DNA of 64,000 nucleotides from assembly GCF_000426045.1 (NCBI RefSeq), contig NZ_KE384490.1, positions 601,046 through 665,045 on the forward strand, read 5' to 3'. Numbering within the stretch: position 1 is the stretch's first letter; each line of letters opens with the position of its first letter. The notes below the pieces were generated by a model. It did no database searches. It was not told where the DNA came from and saw only the letters and a program-made list of their open reading frames with translations. This document shows, piece by piece, positions 44,209 to 52,052 of the stretch. This stretch comes from Marmoricola sp. URHB0036. GTDB lineage: Bacteria > Actinomycetota > Actinomycetes > Propionibacteriales > Nocardioidaceae. The position numbers were made by a program, and so were the translations under genes.

Positions 44209-44556
44209 GTGCGGCGCTACGACGACCAGGTGGAGGTGCGCAAGGGCGCAGACGAGGACCCCGACCAGTTCCTCTGGCGAGGGCGGTTGTGGCAGGTGCG
44301 CGAGGTGGTGGCGCACTGGGTGGAGACCGGGGCCTGGTGGACCCGGTCGAGCAGCGGGACCAGCACGAACGGCGGGAGTGGCGCGGTCGCGGTCGACGCC
44401 GACCTGCTCCGTGAGCGCGAGGTGTGGCGCGTGGCAGCAGCCCGGGGAAGGGTCGCTGCCCAGCTGTCTCCCGAGCACGACCCCGGCTTCGGGGTCTTCG
44501 ACCTGGTCTTCAGCTGGTCCGAGGGCAGCTGGCAGCTGGTCCGGGCGCTGGACTGA
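44209..44556 (+). CDS. DUF6504 family protein of the dnaE2 operon
   Basis: 115 aa. RRYDDQVEVRKGADEDPDQF, LWRGRLWQVREVVAHWVETG and SPEHDPGFGVFDLVFSWSEG match DUF6504, a small beta-rich family that accompanies dnaE2/imuB genes in actinobacteria. The biochemical role is unknown. GTG 44209 has AGGAG 6-7 nt upstream. It is the first gene after the LexA box and so should be damage-inducible. It is followed 22 bp later by the HEPN gene. Confidence 0.8.
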   Translation: MRRYDDQVEVRKGADEDPDQFLWRGRLWQVREVVAHWVETGAWWTRSSSGTSTNGGSGAVAVDADLLREREVWRVAAARGRVAAQLSPEHDPGFGVFDLVFSWSEGSWQLVRALD

Positions 44557-44578
44557 CGAGACGGAGAGGAGGAAAGAG

Positions 44579-44647
44579 ATGAGCCAGATGACCAATCAGA
44601 TGACCAATCAGATGACCAGCCAGATGACCAGGCAGATGACTAGGCAG
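44579..44647 (+). repeat. 12-bp tandem repeats at the start of the HEPN gene
   Basis: A first 9-bp unit is followed by five 12-bp units of the form ATGACNANNCAG, each starting with an in-frame ATG. Gain or loss of units keeps the frame and changes the length of the N-terminus. Confidence 0.85.
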
Positions 44648-45058
44648 GCGGCGCCGCACTTCTTGCCCGCGGCGACCCATTCCTACCTCGAGCGAGCGGC
44701 CGAGTCGCTGCGTGAGGCGATCACCAGCACGAGCGTGCCCGAGCGCTACGCCCATGCCCACGTCTCGGCGCTGCGGGCGACCGCGGCGCTGCTGGCGGCC
44801 CGGGCCCAGCCCACCCCGGCGCGACGCACCCGGCAGAAGAACGCCTGGGTGCTGCTGGCCGAGGTGGCCCCGGAGCTCGGCGAGTGGGCGGCGTTCTTCG
44901 CCGCCGGCGCCGACAAGCGGGCAGCGGCCGAGTCGGGCTCGCGGCGGGCGGTCACCGAGCGGGAGGCCGACGACCTGGTGCGTGACGCCGACCAGTTCCT
45001 CGCGCTGGTGGAGACCTCGCTCGGGCTGACCGAGCACCTCCCGTTCCGCGTGGCCTGA
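44579..45058 (+). CDS. SAV_6107-type HEPN domain protein with QMT repeats
   Basis: 159 aa. The body (HSYLERAAESLREAITSTSV, PERYAHAHVSALRATAALLA, KNAWVLLAEVAPELGEWAAF) is the all-helical SAV_6107 HEPN family found in dnaE2 operons. The classical RNase RxxxxH motif is not evident. The N-terminus is unusual: five near-identical QMTN/QMTS/QMTR units from 12-bp repeats, each with an in-frame ATG, giving six possible start codons. ATG 44579, preceded by GAGGAGG, is the first. Role unknown. Confidence 0.8.
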   Translation: MSQMTNQMTNQMTSQMTRQMTRQAAPHFLPAATHSYLERAAESLREAITSTSVPERYAHAHVSALRATAALLAARAQPTPARRTRQKNAWVLLAEVAPELGEWAAFFAAGADKRAAAESGSRRAVTEREADDLVRDADQFLALVETSLGLTEHLPFRVA

Positions 45059-45072
45059 GAGCGGTCACTGCG

Positions 45073-48000
45073 TTGTCCGACCCGTTCGTCCACCTCCACG
45101 TCGCCTCCGGCTACTCCCTGCAGTACGGCGCCTCGCACCCCCACGTCCTCGTCGAACGCGCCGCCGAGCAGGAGATGGACGCCCTCGCCCTGACCGACCG
45201 CGACGGCACCTACGGCGCGGTCCGGTTCGCCAAGGCCGCCACGGCGATGGGCGTCCGCCCGATCCTGGGCGTCGACCTGGCGTTCTCTCCTCGCTCGGGG
45301 GACGAGGAGCGGGCGCCGGCGCCGACACGCACTCCCACCCGGGGCGGCGCCTCCCGCGACCAACGGCTGCCCCGGGTGACCTTCCTGGCCAGCGGCCGGG
45401 CGGGGTGGGCGGCGGTGTGCCGGCTGGTCTCGGCGACCCACGCCGCCGGCGAGCGCGGCACCCCGGTCTGCTCGCCCGAGCTGGTCGCCGAGCACGTCGC
45501 CGGGCGTGACGTCCGGGTGCTGCTCGGTCCGGCCTCCGAGCTGGGGCACGCGGCCACGTTGCGGCGCGACGACCTCGGCCGCGAGGTCCTGGAGCGGTGG
45601 CTCGACCTGGTCGGTCCCGACCAGCTCACCGTCGAGGTGGTCTCCCACCGGCTGCCCGGCTCCGGCCCGGGGTCCTCACCGCATGCCGCCCGGATGACGG
45701 GCCTGGCCCGGTCCGGACGGGCCCGGTTGCCGGTCGTGCTCTCCAACGCGGTCCGCTTCGCCGACCGGCTCGACGCTCCCACGACCGACGTACTCGATGC
45801 GGCCAGGCGGTTGGTGCCGATGGACCTGCGCCACCTCGACCGGCGCAACGCCGAGGGGTTCTTGAAGTCCGGCAAGCAGATGCACGAGGTGGCCGAGGAG
45901 ATCTGTCGCTACGCCGGGCTGGGGGAGTCCGAGCGGTCGGCCACCGAGCTGCTCGCCCGCACCCGCGCCGTCGCCGACCAGTGCGTCCTCGACCCCCGCA
46001 CCGACCTCGGCATCGGAGAAGTGCACTTCCCGGAGTTCGAGATCTCGACCGGGGGTGTCCCGTCCCTCCAGCGGTCACGGGGCTTCGGGGCCGCCGGGGG
46101 AAGCGTGGATGGGACTGGCCCCCCTTCGCGAGGAACGAGCGAAGGGGTGGTTGCGCGCCCCGGGGTGTCCCGAAGCCCCGTGACCGCCGCTGGATGGGAC
46201 ACCCCCGCCGACGCCGAGCTGAGAAAGAGGTGTGAGGCGGGCATCGGCTGGCGCTACGGGGGTGCCCCACGCCAGCGGATCTGGAAGCGGCTCGACGACG
46301 AGCTCGCGACCATCCGCACGCTCGGCTACGCGTCGTACTTCCTCACCGTCGGCGACGTCACGCAGATGATCCGCGAGCTCGGCATCCGCAGTGCCGCCCG
46401 CGGGTCGGGGGCGGGCAGCATCGTGAACTATCTGCTCGGCATCTCCGGGATCGACCCGATCCGCCACGGGCTGCTGATGGAGCGGTTCCTCTCGCCACTG
46501 CGACGCTCGCTGCCCGACATCGACATCGACGTGGAGTCCGCGCGGCGGCTGGAGGTCTACGACGCGATCCTCGATCGCTACGGCAAGGAACGCTGCGCCA
46601 CCGTCTCGATGATGGACACCTACAAGGTGCGCCACGCGATCCGCGACGTCGGGGCCGCGCTCGGCATGCCGGTGGGAGAGATCGACGCCATCGCCAAGGC
46701 GTTCCCGCACATCCGCGCCCGCGACGCCCGGCTGGCGCTGCGCGACCTGCCCGAGCTGCGCGCCACCGGCCTGGCCCGGGAGGCGGCGGCTGGGGAGTGG
46801 GGCACCTTCGACATGTTCTTCCGGCTCGTCGAGAGCCTCGACGGCCTGCCCCGCCACATCGCGATGCACCCGTGCGGCGTACTCCTCTCCGACGCCACGC
46901 TGCTCGACCGCACCCCGGTGGAGCAGAGCTTCCTGGGCTACCCCATGAGCCAGTTCGACAAGGAGGACGTCGAGGACCTCGGGCTGCTCAAGCTCGACGT
47001 GCTCGGCATCCGGATGCAGTCCTCGATGGCCCACGCCGTGCAGGAGATCGAGCGCACCGAGGGGCATCGCATCGACCTCGACGACGAGGTGCAGGTGCCC
47101 TTCGACGACCAGCGCACCTACGACATGATCTCGGCCGCCAAGACCCTCGGCGTCTTCCAGATCGAGTCGCCCGGTCAGCGCGAGCTGGTCGGCAAGTCCG
47201 GCATCGAGACCTTCGAGGACATCATCGCCGACATCTCGCTGTTCCGGCCGGGGCCGGTGAAGAGCGACATGATCACGCCGTACCTCGAGGTCAAGCAGGG
47301 CTGGAAGGAGGTCAGCTACCTCCACGACGACCTGCGTCCGATCCTCGAGCGCACCCGCGGCGTGGTCGTCTACCACGAGCAGGTCATCGAGATGATCGCC
47401 GAGTTCGCCGGCGTCTCCTACGCCGAGGGTGACGAGTGGCGCCGCGCGCTCGGCGACACCGAGGGGATGGCCGAGACGAAGACGTGGTTCTACCCGCGGG
47501 CCCTGGGCCGCGGCTACCCGCTGCCGGTGGTCGACGAGCTCTGGAGGGTGATCGCCTCCTTCGCCTCCTTCGGCTTCTGCAAGGCCCACGCCGCCGCGTT
47601 CGCGCTGCCGACCTACCAGTCGGCCTGGCTCAAGGCGCACTACCCGGCCCACTTCCTGGCCGGGGTGCTGACCCACGACCCGGGGATGTACCCCAAGCGG
47701 CTGATCCTCGACGACGCCCGCCAGCTCGGCATCTCGGTGCTCGGCCTCGACGTCAACGCCAGCCAGGCGGAGTACGCCGTGGAGAAGCTGCCCGACGCCA
47801 CCCCGCTGCCCAGCCACCCGCGCATCTCCGCGACCACCGACCGGATCCGTCCGCGGGGCGGGATCTACCGCACGCTGCCGACGGTGGACCAGCCGATCCC
47901 GGGCGACGAGGGGGACGGTCCGGCCTGGATGGGTCACGGCTGGGGCATCCGGATCGCGCTGGGGGAGGTGCGCGGCATCAACGACGGGGAGGTGCACCGC

Positions 48001-48978
48001 ATCGTCACCGCCCGCGACGGGGCGCCGTACGCCTCGTTGACCGACTTCTGGCAGCGCGCCCAGGTCTCCCGCCCGGTGGTCGAGCGACTGGTGCAGGCCG
48101 GGGCGTTCGACACCGTCTACGGCATCGGCACCACCGCCGGCACCGGTCGCCGCCACCGGGTGACCCGCCGCGACCTGCTGCTGGAGATCGGCGACCTCGA
48201 CCGGCTCCAGCGGGCGTCGTCGCGGGCGAGCAAGGGGCGTGCCCGCGGGCTGCCGCGGTCGCGGCCGGCGTCGGCGGAGTCCGGCGACGCCTCGGTGCAG
48301 CTCGCCCTCGACCTCGGTGCCACCGACCGCCAACAGGTGAGCGGGCTGCCGGAGATGACCGACACCGACCGGGTCCGCGCCGAGCTCGACATCCTCGGTC
48401 TCGACGCCAGCCACCACGTCGTCGAATTCCACGCGCCCTTCCTCGACCGGCTCGGGGTCACCCGTTCGGTCGACCTGCTCGATGCCCGCAGCCGCAGCGA
48501 GCTGCTGGTGGCCGGGGTGAAGGTGGCCACCCAGACACCGCCGATCAGGTCGGGGCGCCGGGTCATCTTCTTGACCCTCGACGACGCCACCGGCCCGGTC
48601 GACGCGACCTTCTTCGAGGACGTGCAGGGGCCCTACGCCGCGACCGTGTTCGGCTCCTGGCTGCTGGTGGTGCGCGGTGAGCTGCGGCGCACCGGCCGGC
48701 GCGGGGTCTCGCTGCGTGCCACCGGCGCCTGGGACCTCGGCACGCTGCACGACCTCTGGAAGGCCGAGGGGATGGCCGCCGTGCACGCCGAGATCGACCG
48801 GACTCCGGAGGGCTTCGGTGTCGGTCCGGCGCAGGGGACCAGCCGGGTGATGGTGCACACCAGCGGGTTCCGGATGTCGCCGTACGCCGACATCAAGCCG
48901 GCCGGCGACTCGACCGGGGCCGTCACCGGCCAGGTGGCCCGCAAGCTGTGGCACCGCAGCCCCGGGAGCGCGGGATGA
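45073..48978 (+). CDS. dnaE2: Error-prone DNA polymerase DnaE2 with in-frame element insertion
   Basis: 1301 aa, longer than usual for DnaE2. The PHP domain begins FVHLHVASGYSLQYGASHPH. The C-family polymerase core follows with the catalytic aspartates in LPDIDIDVESARRL. Tandem HhH and OB-fold regions end the protein. DnaE2 performs damage-induced mutagenesis and translesion synthesis. Residues about 327-378 (Gly/Ser/Arg/Pro-rich, from GVPSLQRSRG to TAAGWDT) come from a palindromic repeat at 46051-46206 placed in the linker between PHP and palm domains; the frame is kept. TTG 45073 is the best start by homology. It lies under the LexA box operon. Confidence 0.93.
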   Translation: MSDPFVHLHVASGYSLQYGASHPHVLVERAAEQEMDALALTDRDGTYGAVRFAKAATAMGVRPILGVDLAFSPRSGDEERAPAPTRTPTRGGASRDQRLPRVTFLASGRAGWAAVCRLVSATHAAGERGTPVCSPELVAEHVAGRDVRVLLGPASELGHAATLRRDDLGREVLERWLDLVGPDQLTVEVVSHRLPGSGPGSSPHAARMTGLARSGRARLPVVLSNAVRFADRLDAPTTDVLDAARRLVPMDLRHLDRRNAEGFLKSGKQMHEVAEEICRYAGLGESERSATELLARTRAVADQCVLDPRTDLGIGEVHFPEFEISTGGVPSLQRSRGFGAAGGSVDGTGPPSRGTSEGVVARPGVSRSPVTAAGWDTPADAELRKRCEAGIGWRYGGAPRQRIWKRLDDELATIRTLGYASYFLTVGDVTQMIRELGIRSAARGSGAGSIVNYLLGISGIDPIRHGLLMERFLSPLRRSLPDIDIDVESARRLEVYDAILDRYGKERCATVSMMDTYKVRHAIRDVGAALGMPVGEIDAIAKAFPHIRARDARLALRDLPELRATGLAREAAAGEWGTFDMFFRLVESLDGLPRHIAMHPCGVLLSDATLLDRTPVEQSFLGYPMSQFDKEDVEDLGLLKLDVLGIRMQSSMAHAVQEIERTEGHRIDLDDEVQVPFDDQRTYDMISAAKTLGVFQIESPGQRELVGKSGIETFEDIIADISLFRPGPVKSDMITPYLEVKQGWKEVSYLHDDLRPILERTRGVVVYHEQVIEMIAEFAGVSYAEGDEWRRALGDTEGMAETKTWFYPRALGRGYPLPVVDELWRVIASFASFGFCKAHAAAFALPTYQSAWLKAHYPAHFLAGVLTHDPGMYPKRLILDDARQLGISVLGLDVNASQAEYAVEKLPDATPLPSHPRISATTDRIRPRGGIYRTLPTVDQPIPGDEGDGPAWMGHGWGIRIALGEVRGINDGEVHRIVTARDGAPYASLTDFWQRAQVSRPVVERLVQAGAFDTVYGIGTTAGTGRRHRVTRRDLLLEIGDLDRLQRASSRASKGRARGLPRSRPASAESGDASVQLALDLGATDRQQVSGLPEMTDTDRVRAELDILGLDASHHVVEFHAPFLDRLGVTRSVDLLDARSRSELLVAGVKVATQTPPIRSGRRVIFLTLDDATGPVDATFFEDVQGPYAATVFGSWLLVVRGELRRTGRRGVSLRATGAWDLGTLHDLWKAEGMAAVHAEIDRTPEGFGVGPAQGTSRVMVHTSGFRMSPYADIKPAGDSTGAVTGQVARKLWHRSPGSAG
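46051..46206 (+). repeat. Palindromic element with variable arms, copy 1, inside dnaE2
   Basis: 156 bp, exactly 52 codons in the dnaE2 frame. The outer arms 46051-46089 and 46168-46206 are long imperfect inverted repeats, about 35 pairs with two small bulges. The core 46094-46156 is 62/63 identical to 50015-50077 and holds the hairpin CCCCTTCG (46121-46128) with CGAAGGGG (46140-46147). Homologous DnaE2 proteins would pass straight from HFPEFE to the ADAELRKRCEAG region, so this is an insertion. Confidence 0.88.
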
Positions 48979-48999
48979 GCCAGGAAGAACAGCCCCACA

Positions 49000-49161
49000 G
49001 GGGGCGGCCGCAGCCTCCATGGCCTGCTACGCGCCGCCCATCACGCACGCTGGCTGCGTTGTCGTCAGTCGACGTGGTATCCACCACGCCTTCCTTCCTC
49101 CGCCTTGCCATCGCACGCGCTGGACGACGCTCGCGACGGCCGAGAGGCTGCGGCCACCCCC
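49000..49161. repeat. Long foldback in the dnaE2/methyltransferase gap
   Basis: GGCCGCAGCCTC (49006-49017) is the perfect reverse complement of GAGGCTGCGGCC (49144-49155). Beyond one mismatch the pairing continues as GGGGG (49000-49004) with CCCCC (49157-49161). The 126-nt interior contains a further hairpin, CGTGGT-ATCC-ACCACG. The region does not look coding. It resembles the architecture of the other palindromic element (arms around a core) but shares no obvious core sequence with it. Confidence 0.6.
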
Positions 49162-49174
49162 TAGGGTTGGGCCC

Positions 49175-49921
49175 ATGGACCGCCCGTTCGAACGCCGTAC
49201 CGCCGCCCGCACCGCGGTCGTCTGGGACGCCGTCCGGGCGCTGCTCGACGGCTCCAGCGAGCAGCGTGTCCTCGACATCGGCGGCGGCACCGGCGGATTC
49301 GCCGTACGCCTCGCCGGCCTCGGCCACCGGGTCACCGTCGTCGACCCCAGCCCCGACGCCCTCGCCGCGCTCGCCCGCCGGGCCGACGAGGAAGACGTGG
49401 CCGACCGGATCACCGGCCTCCAGGGCGACCTCGGCAACCTGCGCGAGCTCGCCCCCGACGCTGCCGACGAGGTGGCAGACCTGGTGCTGTGCCACGGCGT
49501 GCTCGGCCTGGTCGACGACCCGGCCAGCGCCCTGGCGACGATCACCTCGGTGCTGCGTCCCGGCGGCGCCCTGTCGCTGCTGGTCAACCAGCGTCACGCC
49601 GCCGTGCTCGCCCGCGCGATGGCCGGTCACTTCGTCCAGGCCCGCGAGATCCTCGAGGGCGACCAGTCGGCCAAGCAGTCGACCAAGGACCGTGGGGAGC
49701 GCCGGTTCACCGCCGAGGAGGTCGCCCAGCTGCTCGGCACGGCCGGGTTCACCACGTCCTCGACCCACGGCATCCGCGTCTTCGCCGACCTCGTGCCCTC
49801 CTCCCTGCTCGACCTCGAACCCGGCGCGAACGCCGCGCTCCTGGAGCTCGAGCGAGCAGTCGCCGACCGCCCCGAGTACCTCACCCTGGCCAGCCAGCTG
49901 CACGTCATCGCCACCCGCTAG
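49175..49921 (+). CDS. Class I SAM-dependent methyltransferase
   Basis: 248 aa. Rossmann-like SAM-binding motif VLDIGGGTGGFAVRLAGLGH, then VTVVDPSPDALAAL, DLVLCHGVLGLVDDP and LRPGGALSLLVNQRHAAVLA. The overall pattern resembles CmoM/SmtA-type enzymes, though the substrate is unknown. TAGGGT at 49162-49167 lies 7 nt upstream of ATG, so it may have its own leaderless promoter in addition to the SOS operon. It lies between dnaE2 and dinB, each gap holding a palindromic structure. Confidence 0.85.
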   Translation: MDRPFERRTAARTAVVWDAVRALLDGSSEQRVLDIGGGTGGFAVRLAGLGHRVTVVDPSPDALAALARRADEEDVADRITGLQGDLGNLRELAPDAADEVADLVLCHGVLGLVDDPASALATITSVLRPGGALSLLVNQRHAAVLARAMAGHFVQAREILEGDQSAKQSTKDRGERRFTAEEVAQLLGTAGFTTSSTHGIRVFADLVPSSLLDLEPGANAALLELERAVADRPEYLTLASQLHVIATR

Positions 49922-49979
49922 GAGCGGGTCTGCCCGCCGCAGGCGGCCGGTGAGAGGCGGAGTCGGCGGCTGGCCCCCC

Positions 49980-50122
49980 GGCCGTCTGCTGGCCGGTGAT
50001 GGGTGGCGGCGCCTCCGGGGGAAGCGTGGATGGGACTGGCCCCCCTTCGTGAGGAACGAGCGAAGGGGTGGTTGCGCCCCCCGGAGTGTGCCGACGCCCA
50101 TCACCGGCCCCCACGGACGGCC
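49980..50122. repeat. Palindromic element with variable arms, copy 2
   Basis: Core 50015-50077 is 62/63 identical to the core inside dnaE2, with the same hairpin at 50042-50049 and 50061-50068. Its arms are unrelated in sequence to those of copy 1 but again self-complementary: GGCCGTC (49980-49986) with GACGGCC (50116-50122), CCGGTGATGGG (49993-50003) with CCCATCACCGG (50097-50107), and CTCCGGGG with CCCCGGAG next to the core. It lies in the 252-bp gap before dinB. Confidence 0.88.
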
Positions 50123-50173
50123 CCCCAGCGCCGGCCCCCACGGACGCCCCAGCATCGCCCCAGGAGGTCACCC

Positions 50174-51370
50174 ATGAAGGACCGCTCCTGGGACTGCCCG
50201 ATCCTGCACGTCGACATGGACGCCTTCTTCGCCTCGGTGGCGATCCGGGACCGGCCCGAGCTCGCCGATGTCCCGGTCATCGTGGGCGGTGGCAACAGGG
50301 GAGTGGTGCTGGCGGCCAACTACCCGGCCCGGAAGTACGGCGTCCACTCCGCCCTGCCGATGACTCGTGCTCGTCGGATGTGCCCCGACGCGGTCGTGCT
50401 CTCACCCGACTACACCGACTTCGACGGGGTCTCCTCGTCGGTGATGGAGATCTTCCGCGAGGTCACTCCGCTGGTGGAGGCGGTCTCGCTCGACGAGGCG
50501 TTCCTCGACGTCTCCGGCGCCACCCGACGGCTCGGCAGTCCGTTGTCCATCGCCGAGCACATCCGGGCCCGGGTCGCCGACGAGCAGCGGATCACCTGTT
50601 CGGTCGGTGTGGCCGGCACGGTCTCGGTGGCCAAGCTGGCCAGCCGGCGCGCCAAGCCCGACGGGGTGCTCGTCGTACCCCCGCGCGAGGTGACCCGGTT
50701 CCTGCACCCCCTCGACGTCGGTGAGCTGTGGGGCGTGGGGGAGAAGACCCGCGAGCAGCTGCACCGGCTCGGGCTACGCACGGTGGGCGATGTCGCGCAC
50801 ACCCCGGTGGCCACGCTGCAGCGTGGGCTCGGGGCGGCTCTCGGCGGGCAGCTCCACCACCTTGCCTGGGGCACCGACCGGCGCGTGGTCGCGGCGCGGC
50901 GCGGCACCCACGAGCCCGACAAGAGCATGGGGGCCGACGAGACCTTCGGCCGTGACACCGACGACCGGGCCGTGGTGATGCGCGAGCTGCTGCGGCTCTC
51001 GGCCAAGGTGACCCGGCGGATGCGGACCGCCGGCGTGGCCGGTCGCACCGTCACCTTGAGGGTGCGTTTCGCCGACTTCACCACGATCACCCGCTCCCGC
51101 ACGCTGGGCGACGCCACCGACGTCACCGGCGAGGTGCATGCGACCGCGGCCGGCCTGTTCGACGCCCTCGGTCTCCAGCGGGCCCGGATCCGCCTGGTGG
51201 GGGTGCGGGTGGAGGGGCTGGTTCCGCGGGGGCAGGTGCAGCGCCAGCTCGTCCTCGGGGCCCGCGAACGAGGCTGGGAGGAGGCCGACCGAGCCACCGA
51301 TGCGGCGGCGCTGCGCTTCGGCGGCGGCGCCGTACGCCGGGCCACGCTGCTGATCGGTGACCGACCGTGA
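50174..51370 (+). CDS. dinB: Y-family DNA polymerase IV (DinB)
   Basis: 398 aa. Catalytic motifs intact: HVDMDAFFASVAIRD and SLDEAFLDVSGATRR, plus the steric-gate region and little-finger domain (MRTAGVAGRTVTLRVRFADF). It copies damaged templates with low fidelity. ImuB homologues usually lack the acidic residues, so this is an active Pol IV rather than ImuB. ATG 50174 has an excellent AGGAGG at 50162-50167. It is the last gene of the damage cassette and is separated from the methyltransferase by the second palindromic element. Confidence 0.92.
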   Translation: MKDRSWDCPILHVDMDAFFASVAIRDRPELADVPVIVGGGNRGVVLAANYPARKYGVHSALPMTRARRMCPDAVVLSPDYTDFDGVSSSVMEIFREVTPLVEAVSLDEAFLDVSGATRRLGSPLSIAEHIRARVADEQRITCSVGVAGTVSVAKLASRRAKPDGVLVVPPREVTRFLHPLDVGELWGVGEKTREQLHRLGLRTVGDVAHTPVATLQRGLGAALGGQLHHLAWGTDRRVVAARRGTHEPDKSMGADETFGRDTDDRAVVMRELLRLSAKVTRRMRTAGVAGRTVTLRVRFADFTTITRSRTLGDATDVTGEVHATAAGLFDALGLQRARIRLVGVRVEGLVPRGQVQRQLVLGARERGWEEADRATDAAALRFGGGAVRRATLLIGDRP

Positions 51371-51502
51371 TCAGCACCGACGCGGGTGTCACCCGGTTCG
51401 GGGGTGCCAAAAAGTTATAGATCACGATTTCCTGATCCCGTCTACCGAGTTGACCAGAGCCTGCCTAGACTCATAAGGGAACCGTCACCGCGGGAGGAAG
51501 TC

Positions 51503-52006
51503 GTGCCGCTCTCCGAAGAGGAACTCCGTCTGCTGGAGCAGATGGAGCAGGCGCTTGCCCAGGAGGACCCCAAGTTCGTCTCGACGCTTCGGGGAAGCTC
51601 CCTGGAACGCATGGCGCGGATGCGCACCATCGCTGCTGCCGTCGTCTTCGTCGTCGGCATTGCCATGCTCATGGGTGGAGCGGTCTCCGGACAGATCTGG
51701 CTCGGCGTCCTCGGCTTCGTGGTGATGGTCGGCTCGGCCACCCTCGGCCTGGCCTCCTGGCGTGGTCGCCACGCCCCCGCTGTGCAGCCGCAGCACAGCG
51801 AGGACCAGCTCTTCGACTTCGACGACCACCCCCACCGCTTCGACGTGATCGACGGCGGTCGCGCCAGCCGCCCCCGCAAGCTGCGGCGCACGACGGGCAG
51901 CAAGCAGCCGCGCCGACCACGCTCCTCGGGCAAGGCCCCCAAGCAGGGCACCTTCATGCAACGCATGGAGCAGCGCTGGGAGCGCCGGCGCAACGAGGGC
52001 TACTGA
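51503..52006 (+). CDS. DUF3040 domain membrane protein
   Basis: 167 aa from GTG 51503 with GGAGG upstream. N-terminal PLSEEELRLLEQMEQALAQE, then DPKF, is the DUF3040 signature. Two membrane helices (TIAAAVVFVVGIAMLMGGA and IWLGVLGFVVMVGSATLGLA) follow, then a basic tail (KLRRTTGSKQPRRPRSSGKA). In actinobacteria DUF3040 proteins commonly sit next to the dcw cluster, as here. Function unknown. The upstream 132 bp is relatively AT-rich, with TTGACC and TAGACT-like elements. Confidence 0.85.
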   Translation: MPLSEEELRLLEQMEQALAQEDPKFVSTLRGSSLERMARMRTIAAAVVFVVGIAMLMGGAVSGQIWLGVLGFVVMVGSATLGLASWRGRHAPAVQPQHSEDQLFDFDDHPHRFDVIDGGRASRPRKLRRTTGSKQPRRPRSSGKAPKQGTFMQRMEQRWERRRNEGY

Positions 52007-52052
52007 GAGCCTCCGGCCTCCAGCATCCCCACCCGGACCGTCCAGCGGACCG

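Noticed and set aside
46075-49020. A 981-codon minus-strand frame opposite dnaE2
   Set aside because: It is a shadow of dnaE2, with His/Arg/Gly-rich composition and no recognisable domain.
49184-49193. Palindrome CGTTCGAACG-like sequence near the methyltransferase start
   Set aside because: It lacks the four-base spacer of the LexA box and lies inside coding sequence.
48923-50155. Minus-strand frames encoding AQPPLRSFLTKGGQSHPRFP, shared with the dnaE2 region
   Set aside because: These are translations of the palindromic element core, not a conserved protein.
50174-51370. Could be imuB rather than dinB
   Set aside because: Both catalytic acidic motifs (DMDAFF and SLDEAF) are intact, which is unlike most ImuB proteins.
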